Source of the DNA: Prado023 sp963818445
Lineage (GTDB): Bacteria; Actinomycetota; Actinomycetes; S36-B12; CAIYMF01
DNA: 64,000 bases
NCBI GenBank assembly: GCA_963818445.1
Contig: CAWFSG010000003.1
Coordinates: 1 to 64,000, forward strand
Direction of reading: 5' to 3'
Each line of letters begins with the position of its first letter. Positions within the stretch are counted from its first letter, which is position 1. Of this stretch, positions 8,840-17,011 are shown piece after piece. Under the pieces are notes generated by a model, which was given only the letters and a program-made list of their open reading frames with translations, made no database searches and was not told the DNA's origin. The position numbers and the translations under genes are program-made.

Positions 8840-8891
8840 ACCCGGTTGGTTGGGGGTTCGAGTCCCTCCGTGCGCACAACGTGGCTGGTCA
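8840..8891 (+). repeat. Attachment site, right direct repeat
   Basis: 52 bases matching 2785-2836 except at 8846 (T for C) and 8870 (T for G). It keeps the tRNA T-arm but has no 5' tRNA half, so it is not a gene. It marks the distal boundary of the island. The remaining bases to 9085 show no gene. Confidence 0.8.
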
Positions 8892-9085
8892 AGGGCGGTT
8901 TGCTCGTGGCATTCGGTCGCTTGTGTTCGTTCGATTCGCGCCGGGGAGTTCGACCGACCGGATTCCGAACATCAACCCGTAGCGCCGGGGATCCGCGACG
9001 GCCGTCTGGGCAGGGCTGGTGCACCCGACTCCACGCGGCACCCCGACCGCAGCGTCCCTGATCAAGAACGCCGCCGCGGCCCGGA

Positions 9086-9283
9086 TCACTCTAGGGACTC
9101 GCCGTTGGCCACCGCCTCGATCCAGTCGACCACATCATCCGGCAGGGGCTCACCGACCGTCACCTCGCCCCCGCCAGCCAGGATGTGGCTCGCGATCTCA
9201 GCGGGGATGCTGTCACCGTTGTTGTCGATCAGCCACTGCTGAACGCGAGGGTCGACCTGGTCCCACCACGCAACCGTTGCCAT
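9086..9283 (-). CDS. Small hypothetical protein
   Basis: A 65-residue acidic protein (MATVAWWDQVDPRVQQWLID at the start). No family recognised. It looks real because TAGCCT lies 6 nt before its ATG (leaderless pattern) and the composition is balanced, unlike neighbouring shadow frames. It is the first gene beyond the island. The 180 bases from 9284 to 9464 contain nothing I can support. Confidence 0.55.
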   Translation of the reverse strand: MATVAWWDQVDPRVQQWLIDNNGDSIPAEIASHILAGGGEVTVGEPLPDDVVDWIEAVANGESLE

Positions 9284-9289
9284 GGCCCG

Positions 9290-9295
9290 AGGCTA
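9290..9295 (-). promoter_or_regulatory. -10 element, leaderless start of 9283
   Basis: TAGCCT on the minus strand, 6 nt before the ATG at 9283. Confidence 0.5.
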
Positions 9296-9464
9296 GCCTC
9301 GCCGCGGATGTGGAGGCCAGGCCAGGATCGACAGGGAAACCAGGTCGCGAAGCCGAACGCCGCTTGGAGATTGCGTCGAGCCCGGGCGCGGATCCCCGCA
9401 CGCCCATCCACAGATCGCCGTCGACCCCTTGGCCAAGCGGCCCTGGCCGGCGAGGCTGCGGACC

Positions 9465-9894
9465 ATGAACTTCGAGAACCTTCCGGCCGACTGGCCGACC
9501 ATCCCTCTCACTGACCCCGAGCCACATCGCCGACGTCCTGGACATCTTCGTGGGCGTGCGCGATCGGACGGTCGGTTCGCTGCTCATCCTGATCTGCGAC
9601 GAGCTGCGCAGGCCGATGCAGCCCGTCATCATCCACGACATACACGCCCGAGACGCCGGGGGCGATCACCAGCATCTTGCCCACCTCGCCGAGCACCTGG
9701 CGAACCTCAAGCCCGACGCCACGGTCCTGTGCGCGGTCGCACGGCAGGGCCGCACACGCGTGACGCGAACCGACCGGCTCTGGGCCCGCTCGCTGGGCCG
9801 AGCCTTCGCTGGTCGTCTCGAGCTGCTCGGGGTGCACGTGATCACCCTCGACGGGACCGTTCCGATTCCCGCGCAGACGGACGAGGCCGCGTAG
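9465..9894 (+). CDS. Conserved hypothetical protein, one frameshift
   Basis: Reconstructed at about 142 residues, starting MNFENLPADWPTIPLTDP and continuing in the next frame as SHIADVLDIFVGVRDRTVGS. The frame moves +1 in the CCCC run 9515-9518. An alternating hydrophobic pattern (LLILICDELRRPMQPVIIHD, then ATVLCAVARQG) suggests an alpha/beta fold with a metal-free RadC/JAB-like look, but I cannot assign a function. Its 3' end overlaps the convergent enoyl-CoA hydratase gene by 53 bases. Confidence 0.6.
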
Positions 9895-10804
9895 CGCCGG
9901 GACGTCTCCCCTTCGCGGGTCCCGCGCTGCAGCGGAGGCGTTCGTGGGTCACCGCACCCGCGAACGCCGGGAAGTCGGGCGCACGCTTGGCCAGGAACGC
10001 AGCCACACCCTCGGCGTACTCCGCACTCGCCCACGAGTGCTCGTAGATCGCGCGCACCTCGTCGTCCTCGTCCAGCTGTCCGGTGACGACCCGGTGCACC
10101 ATCGCCTTGCCGCCGCGCAGCGACACCTGCGCCCGCGAGGCCACCGTGCGCGCGACCGCGTGGGCGCGGGCGGCGACCTGGTCGTCCGGGACCACCTCGT
10201 GCACCAGGCCGATCCGCAGCGCAGTGGCCGCATCGAGCAGGTCCCCGGTGAGCAGGATCCAGCGCGCCCACGCCGCGCCGACCGTCTCGACCAGCCGCTC
10301 GGTCGACGGCAGCGCATAGACGATCCCCAGCTTCGCCGGCGTGACGCCGAACCGGGAGCCCTCCCCGCAGACCCGCAGGTCACACGCCACGGCGATCTGC
10401 GTGCCACCACCGATCGCGAAGCCCTCGATGAGGGCGATGGTCGGCTTGGGGAACTCGATGATCGCCTGCTCGCCGGCCTCAACCGCCTCGCCGTAGCGTC
10501 GGGCGCCCTGCGGGTCAGCACGCAGCGTGCGGAACTCGGCGATGTCCGCCCCCGCACTGAACGGCCCGCCGGACGTGCCGCGCAGCAGGACGACCTCGAC
10601 GTCGTCGTCCGCGGCGAGCACCGGCATGAGCCGGCCGAACGCCTGCCACATCGCGTACGAGATCGCGTTGTGCTTGTCCGGACGGCTCAGCTCCACGGTG
10701 GCCACCCCGTCGTCGAGCGTGACCACCAGGTGGTCAGCCGCATCGCCGACGGCGGCGGCGACTGAGGCGTCGAAAGGATCAGGGCCGGGGACGGGCTCGT
10801 TCAT
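9842..10804 (-). CDS. Enoyl-CoA hydratase/isomerase family protein
   Basis: 320 residues with a crotonase fold: VATVELSRPDKHNAIS (residues about 34-49), the oxyanion-hole segment FSAGADIAEF (about 82-91) and GFAIGGGTQIAVACDLRV (about 123-140). It probably hydrates or isomerises acyl-CoA esters in fatty-acid or amino-acid catabolism; substrate unknown. The second catalytic acid is plausible in PAKLGIVYALPSTERL, where many true hydratases have Glu at that helix. The last ~40 residues after FPAFAG are Arg-rich and atypical and overlap the convergent gene, so the natural end may be disturbed by an indel. Confidence 0.85.
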   Translation of the reverse strand: MNEPVPGPDPFDASVAAAVGDAADHLVVTLDDGVATVELSRPDKHNAISYAMWQAFGRLMPVLAADDDVEVVLLRGTSGGPFSAGADIAEFRTLRADPQGARRYGEAVEAGEQAIIEFPKPTIALIEGFAIGGGTQIAVACDLRVCGEGSRFGVTPAKLGIVYALPSTERLVETVGAAWARWILLTGDLLDAATALRIGLVHEVVPDDQVAARAHAVARTVASRAQVSLRGGKAMVHRVVTGQLDEDDEVRAIYEHSWASAEYAEGVAAFLAKRAPDFPAFAGAVTHERLRCSAGPAKGRRPGATRPRPSARESERSRRG

Positions 10805-10826
10805 GGACGCATCGAACCACCCCGGA

Positions 10827-11717
10827 TCAGGGCCCCGACACGGCGGTCCCGTCGAGCACGTCGAGCAGCCACCGCGGCCCCACCAGCTCGGCGGTCAGCG
10901 CTCCGCCCGATCCGGACAGGGACTCCCATCGGTGTCGCAGCCCGCGGTCAGCTGAGACCGCAAGGACGTCGTTGCCGTCGGCCAGGAGCTGGTCGGCCAC
11001 ATCCACCAGGACGTCGTCCCCGCTGGTGCCGTGCGGGGCCCGGTGCACCACGACCCAGCCCGGGTCGGCGGCCGACACCGCTGCGCCCTCCAGCACCGCC
11101 GCCACTCCCCCGATCACGCGGGGATCGCCGCCTGGACCGCGCACCGTCGCAGCCCGCAACGTGGCCAGGGCTTCGAGCAGCACGCCGGCGGCGCCCGCTC
11201 GATCTGTCCACCACCCGTCGGGCCGCGACCCGACCACGTTGGCGGCGTCCACGAGCAGGACGGTCGGACGCACCCGCACCTGTGGCCACGTCAGCGCGAA
11301 CCCCGGATGCAACGGGAGCACACCAACCTCGCCCACGGGCACCCACGCCAGCGCGGCGCTCTCCTGGTTGGCCACGGTGGGCACGGGCCGTGGGACGTCG
11401 GCGTAGACCGTGGTGTAGGACCACCCGCCATGGTCGTCGACGAACTCGTGCCGCGTGCGGATCCGGGCTGGATCGAGGCCCGTCTCCTCGACGGCCTCGC
11501 GCAGCGCGGCGGCCACACCGTCCTCGTGGCTGTCGCGGGCGCCACCCGGCAGCCCCCAGGTGTCGCCGTGATGGCTCCACGCCGCTCGGTGCTGAAGCAG
11601 GATCCGGACCACGCCCGCATCGTCGACCGCGTGCAGCATGAGCCCGGCCGCGCCGTGGCGCCCCCAGTGCCGATGCCCGCGGGAGCACCGCGCCCACCCG
11701 TTGCCATCGCGATCCAC
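10827..11717 (-). CDS. NUDIX hydrolase fused to a PIN/NYN-like domain
   Basis: About 296 residues. The first half opens with a Cys/His segment (WARCSRGHRHWGRHGAAGL) and a perfect NUDIX box (GGARDSHED to REAVEETGLD). The second half starts VLLVDAANVVGSRPDGWW and ends with an Asp-rich pattern (SGDDVLVDVADQLL, VSADRGLRHRW) typical of PIN/NYN-type nuclease folds. The combination suggests hydrolysis of a nucleotide derivative plus a possible RNA-directed activity; neither substrate can be read. Start uncertain: GTG 11717 begins at the conserved part, while GTG 11786 overlaps pgl by 20 bases. It is the last gene of the zwf-gnd-pgl operon. Confidence 0.75.
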   Translation of the reverse strand: MDRDGNGWARCSRGHRHWGRHGAAGLMLHAVDDAGVVRILLQHRAAWSHHGDTWGLPGGARDSHEDGVAAALREAVEETGLDPARIRTRHEFVDDHGGWSYTTVYADVPRPVPTVANQESAALAWVPVGEVGVLPLHPGFALTWPQVRVRPTVLLVDAANVVGSRPDGWWTDRAGAAGVLLEALATLRAATVRGPGGDPRVIGGVAAVLEGAAVSAADPGWVVVHRAPHGTSGDDVLVDVADQLLADGNDVLAVSADRGLRHRWESLSGSGGALTAELVGPRWLLDVLDGTAVSGP

Positions 11718-11766
11718 CCCCCTTGGGTACCACGTCCCGGGACAGCGCGCCCGTGCGCCGTGGCCG

Positions 11767-12450
11767 TCAGCCGCCGGCGTCTCCACCCGCTGCAGCGTCG
11801 CAGAACACGACGGTGTCCGGGTTCATGACCCGACCGGCCGGAATGGACCGGTCATGGGCCAGCAACCGGGCCAATGCGATCCGCTTCTCGGCCCCTGTCA
11901 CGAGCCACAGAACAGCCCTACCCCGGGCGAGGCCGGGATAGGTGAGCGTCATCCGGCGCCGGCCCTGGTACGTCCCGGTCAGGGCCACCTCGGCCTGCGT
12001 GACGTCCAGCACCGGATCGCCGGGGATCAGCGATGCCGTATGCCCGTCGGACCCCAGACCGAGGTGGATCAGGTCGAGGGTGTCCGGAAGCGCTGCGGCG
12101 TAGGCCGCGCACGCCGCCTGCAGGTCGTGGGCCTCGACGGGCATCGGGAGCACGACCGCCGGGCATCCGGCTGGCAGGGCCCGCAGCAGGCCGGTCAGGT
12201 TGCGCACGGGGTCGTCAGCGGCCCCGATCCGCTCATCGACCTGCAGGATCGTGGTCTCGGCCCAGGGCATGTCGAGGTCCCCGAGGTGGGCCAGCATCGT
12301 CCAGGGGCTGCGGCCCCCGGAGATCGCCAGCGTGAAGGCCCCGCGATCCGCGACCGCCTCGCGGGCTCGACGAGCGATCTCCCCCGCAGCCTCGAACGCC
12401 GCGAGCTCTGCGGTGGGGCTCACCGAGACCCGCGGGTCCGGCTGGTTCAC
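11767..12450 (-). CDS. pgl: 6-phosphogluconolactonase
   Basis: 227 residues of the SugI/DevB type. Seen: FTLAISGGRSPWTMLAHLGD (phosphate-binding loop), the LQVDERIGAADDPVRN region, and LGLGSDGHTASLIPG, the family's signature glycine-rich and His segment. It hydrolyses 6-phosphogluconolactone in the oxidative pentose phosphate pathway. GTG 12450 overlaps the stop of gnd (GTGA), pointing to translational coupling. Longer in-frame starts upstream give non-homologous sequence and were rejected. Together with zwf and gnd this gives the complete oxidative branch in one operon. Confidence 0.93.
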   Translation of the reverse strand: MNQPDPRVSVSPTAELAAFEAAGEIARRAREAVADRGAFTLAISGGRSPWTMLAHLGDLDMPWAETTILQVDERIGAADDPVRNLTGLLRALPAGCPAVVLPMPVEAHDLQAACAAYAAALPDTLDLIHLGLGSDGHTASLIPGDPVLDVTQAEVALTGTYQGRRRMTLTYPGLARGRAVLWLVTGAEKRIALARLLAHDRSIPAGRVMNPDTVVFCDAAAGGDAGG

Positions 12451-13481
12451 TGCACCTTCTCGTGGTGGCCGCCGAACTCCTTGCGCATGGCCGAGAGCAC
12501 CTTGTTGGCGAAGGCCGCCGACCCCTGGGAGTCGAACCGGGACTGCAGCGCGGCCGTGAGGACCGGCGCCGGAACGCCCTCGTCGATGGCCGCCACGGCA
12601 GTCCAGCGCCCCTCGCCGGAGTCCGAGACCCGACCGGAGAACTCCGAGAGCTCGGGCGACTCGTGGAGGGCCGAGGCCGTGAGGTCCAGCAGCCAGGACC
12701 CCACCACCGAGCCACGCCTCCACACCTCGGTGATGGCCGGGATGTCCAACTCGTACTGGTAGTGCTCCGGGTTCTCCAGGGGCGCTGTCTCAGCATCGGC
12801 ATCCCTTGTCCGCAGGCCGGCATCGGCGTTGGCCAGGATGTTCAGGCCCTCGGCGTAGGCAGCCATGAGTCCGTACTCGATGCCGTTGTGGACCATCTTG
12901 ACGAAGTGCCCCGCACCGTTCGGGCCGCAGTGCAGGAAGCCACGCTCCCCGTCGCCGGGCGGACCGGTGCGACCGGGGGTGCGAGGGGCGGACTCGATGC
13001 CGGGGGCGAGCGAGGCGAAGATCGGAGTGAGCTGGTCCACCGGGTCCTGCTCGCCGCCGATCATCAGGCAGTACCCACGCTCGGCACCCCACACCCCGCC
13101 GCTGGTGCCGCAGTCGATGTGGTGGATGCCCTTCCCCCGCAGGGCGGCCGCGTGGCGCAGGTCGTCGGTGTAGTGCGTGTTCCCGCCGTCGATGACCGTG
13201 TCCCCGGGCTCGAGGGTCTCGGCCAGTTCAGCGATCGTCGTCTGCGTGATCCGGCCCGCCGGGACCATGACCCACACCGCGCGCGGCACCGGGAGGCTCG
13301 AGGCCAGCGCCGCCAGGGAGCCCGCCCCGATCGCCCCCTCGGCCTCCAGCCTCGCCACAGCCTCCGGGTTGATGTCGTGGACCACCGTGGAGTGCCCATC
13401 GGCCATGAGCCGCCGCGCGATGTTCGCACCCATGCGACCCAACCCGACCACACCGATCGTCATGGGTGAGTCGCTCGTCAT
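12447..13481 (-). CDS. gnd: 6-phosphogluconate dehydrogenase, decarboxylating (short type)
   Basis: About 344 residues, the length of the shorter GntZ/YqeC-like class rather than the ~470-residue classical enzyme. The Rossmann motif GVVGLGRMGANIARRL is at residues about 9-24. HHIDCGTSGGVWGAERGYCL (about 126-145) is the family sugar-binding signature, and KMVHNGIEYGLMAAYAEGL carries the catalytic Lys and the His-Asn pair. It oxidises 6-phosphogluconate to ribulose 5-phosphate; the short class often uses NAD. ATG 13481 has GGAG five bases upstream; a GTG two codons earlier is less likely. 12 bases after zwf. Confidence 0.93.
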   Translation of the reverse strand: MTSDSPMTIGVVGLGRMGANIARRLMADGHSTVVHDINPEAVARLEAEGAIGAGSLAALASSLPVPRAVWVMVPAGRITQTTIAELAETLEPGDTVIDGGNTHYTDDLRHAAALRGKGIHHIDCGTSGGVWGAERGYCLMIGGEQDPVDQLTPIFASLAPGIESAPRTPGRTGPPGDGERGFLHCGPNGAGHFVKMVHNGIEYGLMAAYAEGLNILANADAGLRTRDADAETAPLENPEHYQYELDIPAITEVWRRGSVVGSWLLDLTASALHESPELSEFSGRVSDSGEGRWTAVAAIDEGVPAPVLTAALQSRFDSQGSAAFANKVLSAMRKEFGGHHEKVQ

Positions 13482-13493
13482 CTGCACTCCTCG

Positions 13494-14927
13494 CTATTCG
13501 GGTTCATGCCAGTGGTCCTCGCCGAGCAGGGCATCGGCGGCAGCCGGCCCCCAGCTGCCCTGGGCGTACTGGTGCACGGGCGTCGGATCGTCCAGGGCGG
13601 GCTGCACGATACGCCACGTGCACTCGACCGAATCCTCGCGGGCGAACCGCCTGGAATCCCCGGCAATGGCATCCCCCAGCAGCCGCTCGTAGGCCTCCCG
13701 GCGCTTGCCCAGGGACGCACCGAAATCGACCGACAGGTCGATCGGCTGGGCGATCAGCTCGGGGCCGGGCTTCTTGGCCTGGACCGTCATGGTGACCCCA
13801 TCGGCAGCACCGAGGCGGAACCGGATCAGGTTGGGGTGCGGTGCGGCCATGGCCGGGTCCCCGAAGAGCATCCGCGGAGGTTCGTGCAACTCGACCAGCG
13901 CCTCAAGTGCAGGCTTGGCCATCGCCTTGCCGGCGCGCACGTAGAACGGCACACCGGACCACCGCCACGAGTCGATCTCGAACCGACAGGCGACGTAGGT
14001 CTCCACCGTGGAGTCCTCGGCGACCCCGCGTTCATCCAGGTAGCCCTCGAACTGCCCCCGGACGACGGATTGCGCATCCAGGGAGCGCATCGCCTGGAAC
14101 ACCTTCACCTTCTCGTCACGCAGGGCGTCGGCATGCGGGCTCACCGGAGGTTCCATCGCCAGGATCGCCACGACCTGCAGCATGTGGTTCTGCACGACAT
14201 CACGAAGGGCGCCCACCCCCTCGTAGAAGGCGCCGCGACCCTCGACGCCGATCCGCTCGGCCATCGTGATCTGCACGCTCTTGACGTAGTTGCGGTTCCA
14301 GATCGGCTCGAGGAACGTGTTCGCGAACCGGAACACCAACAGGTCCTCGACCGCCTCCTTGCCCAGGTAGTGGTCGATCCGGAAGATGTCGCGCTCGGCG
14401 AAGTGCTGGCGCAGGAGCTGGTTCAGCGCGAGGGCTGAGTCCAGGCTGCGCCCGAACGGCTTCTCGACGATGATCCGCGAGCCCTTGTTCAGGCCCTCCC
14501 GGGACAGGCCCTCGATCACGGTGGGGAACAGCCCCGGCGGGATGGCCAGGTAGAACGCAGGGCGGGCCGACCCCAGAGCTGCCAGCGCGGCTCGAAGGTG
14601 CGCGAAGGTCAGCTCGTCCGAGTAGTCCCCGCCGACGAGGTGGGTTCGCGCGAGAAGGGTCTCGACGACGAGCGGGTCGATGTTCGCGACGGTCTCACCG
14701 ATCGCATCCGCAACGTGGGCGCGGAAGCGCTCGCTGTCCCATCCGGACCGGGCGATGCCGACCACGGGAATCTCGAGGGTGCCGGCCTCGGCCATGTGGT
14801 AGATCGCCGAGAAGAGCTTCTTGCGCGCCAGGTCGCCGGTGGCACCGAAGAGGACCAAGGCGTCAGCGTGCTCGACCGGGGACGTCGCCATCCCCGGCGC
14901 CTGCCGGCCCAGCTCATCGATCTGCAT
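13494..14927 (-). CDS. zwf: Glucose-6-phosphate 1-dehydrogenase
   Basis: 477 residues. The nucleotide-binding segment LVLFGATGDLARKKLFSAIY (about 24-43), the RIDHYLGKE catalytic signature (about 178-186; His-Tyr-Leu-Gly-Lys complete) and the EKPFG loop (about 155-159) are all present. It carries out the first step of the oxidative pentose phosphate pathway, making NADPH and 6-phosphogluconolactone. ATG 14927 has AAGGAG about six bases upstream. It leads a same-strand operon zwf-gnd-pgl-NUDIX with gaps of 12 bases or overlaps. Gene content and order make the assignment secure. Confidence 0.95.
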   Translation of the reverse strand: MQIDELGRQAPGMATSPVEHADALVLFGATGDLARKKLFSAIYHMAEAGTLEIPVVGIARSGWDSERFRAHVADAIGETVANIDPLVVETLLARTHLVGGDYSDELTFAHLRAALAALGSARPAFYLAIPPGLFPTVIEGLSREGLNKGSRIIVEKPFGRSLDSALALNQLLRQHFAERDIFRIDHYLGKEAVEDLLVFRFANTFLEPIWNRNYVKSVQITMAERIGVEGRGAFYEGVGALRDVVQNHMLQVVAILAMEPPVSPHADALRDEKVKVFQAMRSLDAQSVVRGQFEGYLDERGVAEDSTVETYVACRFEIDSWRWSGVPFYVRAGKAMAKPALEALVELHEPPRMLFGDPAMAAPHPNLIRFRLGAADGVTMTVQAKKPGPELIAQPIDLSVDFGASLGKRREAYERLLGDAIAGDSRRFAREDSVECTWRIVQPALDDPTPVHQYAQGSWGPAAADALLGEDHWHEPE

Positions 14928-14970
14928 GTGCGCTCCTTGTCGGCAGCCTATGGAGACAGCGGCCCCCCGC

Positions 14971-15895
14971 TCAGCGGCTCACCTGGATCGCGATCTTGCC
15001 GCGCACGTGGCCAGTCATGCTCGCGCGGAAGGCATCGGCCGCGTCCTCGAGCGGGAAGCTCTGGGCGACCGGGACGGTCAGCGTGCCGGCGTCCGCGAGG
15101 TCAGCCAGCGCCTGCAGGTCGGCACCGCTCGGCCGGACCCACGCAGCGATCCCTCCCTTGCCCGCCACCGACCCGTCGACGATCGAGCCGTGACGACCTC
15201 CGTCGCTTGAGCACGGCCAGCGTGGTCTCCAGGACGCCTCCGGCGAAGTCGACGACGACGTCCACACCGTCCGGGGCCAGGGCGCGCACACGGTCGGCCA
15301 GCCCATCGCCGTACTCGACCGGCTCGGCACCAAGCGCGCGAAGGGCCTCATGGTTGCCCGGGGAGGCGGTGCCGATCACCCGGGCGCCCATCGCGTGGGC
15401 GATCTGCACGGCGAGGATCCCCACTCCGCCCGCGGCGGCGTGGATCAGGATGGTGTCGCCGGGCTGAACGCCCAGTCGGTTGAGCAACTGGTAGGCCGTG
15501 AGGCCCACCAGCGGGAGCCCCGCGGCCTGGTCCCAGTCGAGGGCTGCGGGCTTCCGTGCCAGCGCGCGCACCGGGACCGCAACGAACTCGGCGAACGTCC
15601 CGGCCTGGACCCAGTCCTTGCGGGCGTAGGCCATGACCTCGTCGCCGGCCACGAACTCAGGGGTGTCGAGTCCCACGCGCTCCACCACCCCCGCGACGTC
15701 CCACCCGGGGATGACGGGGAAGCACACGTTCATCAGCCCGTCGAGGTAGCCGGCGGCGACCTTCCAGTCGACCGGATTCACGCTGGCGCTGCGCACGCGC
15801 ACCAGGACCTCCCCCGGTCCGACCCTCGGATCGGGCTGCTCGGTCAGGGCCAGGACGCTGGGGTCCCCGTAGTGGTCGTACGTGATTGCCTTCAT
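14971..15895 (-). CDS. NADP-dependent quinone oxidoreductase-like protein, one frameshift
   Basis: Reconstructed at about 307 residues, zinc-independent medium-chain reductase family. It starts MKAITYDHYGDPSVLALTEQ, has VIPGWDVAGVVERVG (about 62-76), the Rossmann loop HAAAGGVGILAVQIAHAMGA (about 152-171), and ends VAQSFPLEDAADAFRASMTG. The zinc-ligand cysteines of alcohol dehydrogenases are absent, fitting quinone oxidoreductase. The frame moves by one base at 15205 (minus-strand AAG, extra C, GACGGA). It probably reduces quinones or enones with NADPH; the substrate is unknown. It stands alone just upstream of zwf. Confidence 0.83.
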
Positions 15896-15956
15896 GACGC
15901 ACGCAACGTGCGGGTGCGCAGGGGCATTCCCGCGGCGTGCGGGTGCCTCACCGGGA

Positions 15957-16151
15957 TCACCCCGGAGCCGGCGCCACCACCCGTTCGAGCGCGTCGAGGA
16001 TGAGGTCCAACCCGTAGGTGAACTCCCGATCGACGCTGTACCCGGACCGGCGCGCTCGCTCCCCCAGTTCGACGAGGTTCGGGTACGCGGTCAGGGTGAC
16101 CGGCTCCGCGACGGGCTCCTCCAACGGGACCTCGTCCTGCGAGGTGCTCAC
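15957..16151 (-). pseudogene. TetR C-terminal remnant
   Basis: About 64 residues ending TYGLDLILDALERVVA, which closely matches the last helices of TetR_C_1-type repressors (the intact TetR at 878 ends FIFGLDLVLAALE). No HTH is encoded upstream, because the ABC permease gene ends at 16223. I read it as the 3' relic of a deleted TetR gene that may once have controlled the ABC exporter. A GTG at 16151 could still start a short peptide. Confidence 0.55.
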
Positions 16152-16222
16152 GCGCGCAAGGCTCGTCCCTGGACCTGGCCCACGCTCGCCGAGCGATGAC
16201 CCGGTCGATCGTGCGTCGTGCG

Positions 16223-17011
16223 CTACAGGCCGGCGTCGGGGCTGCGCCACCAGCGGATGGTGGCCAGGATGCCGAGGGCCCCGGTGGCGACGACGATCAG
16301 CCATGAGGCCGCTGTGGCGTCCTGGTCGGGAGCGACTCCCGCGGCGATCGCAGGGATCGCCCAGGGGATGTAGGCGCCCCAGCCGAGGATCGCCGCGACC
16401 TGCGCCAGGGCGAGCAGGCCGATGGCACACCCGAGTGGGGCCAGGTATCCACGGCTGCGGCTGGCCACGTACGCGATCGGCGTCATCGCGAGGATCGTGA
16501 GGAAGCAGGCCCGCAGGGTCCCCGATGCGCCGTCCACGGCCAAGGACGCGGACCACCCGGGCAGGCGCATAAGGAGGCCCACGGCGAACGTCACGGCCGT
16601 GAGCCACAACCCCAGCAGCGCCGCCCAGACCGCGTAGAGGGCGAACTTCGCGGCGACGATGACGCCCCGGGACACGGGCAGGGACATGAGGTAGTGCGCC
16701 GTCCCGTCGACGAACTCCCGGCCGAACATCCACGTGACGATGAACGAGAAGAGCAGCAGCGCACCGGCCGAGGCGATCTGCGTGGAGAACATGAGCATCC
16801 CGGACCAGTCGGCGGTGATGCCCGAGAGCTCCGCCTTCTGGCCGAGCAGCCCCAGGTCCTTGGCCCGCTGCGGGTCGGCGGCGATGTAGATGAACAACCC
16901 ACCTGCGAGCGGGCCGATGGCCAATACCACGAACGTGACGATCGGCACCCGTGACCGCCGGATCTTCAGCCACTCGTTGGCCAGCGCTGCCGACCAGCCG
17001 GCCGCGCTCAT
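16223..17011 (-). CDS. ABC-2 type transporter permease
   Basis: 262 residues with about six membrane helices (approximately 22-44, 78-100, 118-142, 152-172, 190-212 and 236-254). The cytoplasmic start ALANEWLKIRRSRVP is typical of ABC-2 permeases. Residues 98-118 (WMFGREFVDGTAHYLMSLPV) hold the family's conserved loop. It forms the membrane pore for the ATPase encoded immediately upstream, with which it overlaps by ATGA (17008-17011). The exported compound is unknown; this arrangement is common for lipid, peptide or drug export. A TetR remnant lies downstream. Confidence 0.88.
   Translation of the reverse strand: MSAAGWSAALANEWLKIRRSRVPIVTFVVLAIGPLAGGLFIYIAADPQRAKDLGLLGQKAELSGITADWSGMLMFSTQIASAGALLLFSFIVTWMFGREFVDGTAHYLMSLPVSRGVIVAAKFALYAVWAALLGLWLTAVTFAVGLLMRLPGWSASLAVDGASGTLRACFLTILAMTPIAYVASRSRGYLAPLGCAIGLLALAQVAAILGWGAYIPWAIPAIAAGVAPDQDATAASWLIVVATGALGILATIRWWRSPDAGL

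Larger units (their letters stand above)
2785..8891. mobile_element. tRNA-Arg genomic island, integrase-less
   Basis: About 6.1 kb between two near-identical 52-bp repeats, one being the 3' end of tRNA-Arg(TCT). Cargo: a NUDIX hydrolase, a PLD/SF2-helicase/DUF3427 protein with two frameshifts, a truncated helicase-like ORF with a 7-bp tandem repeat, and a Fic protein with one frameshift. A pair of 11-bp repeats (CGTACACCAAC) lies just inside each end, resembling integrase arm-type sites. No integrase, excisionase or transfer gene is present, so the element is probably immobile now or was mobilised in trans. The cargo suits a defence or stress island, but that role is inferred. Confidence 0.7.

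Noticed and set aside
8840..8891. Second tRNA gene
   Set aside because: Only the T-arm and 3' strand are present; there is no acceptor 5' strand, D arm or anticodon arm upstream. It is the attachment-site duplicate.
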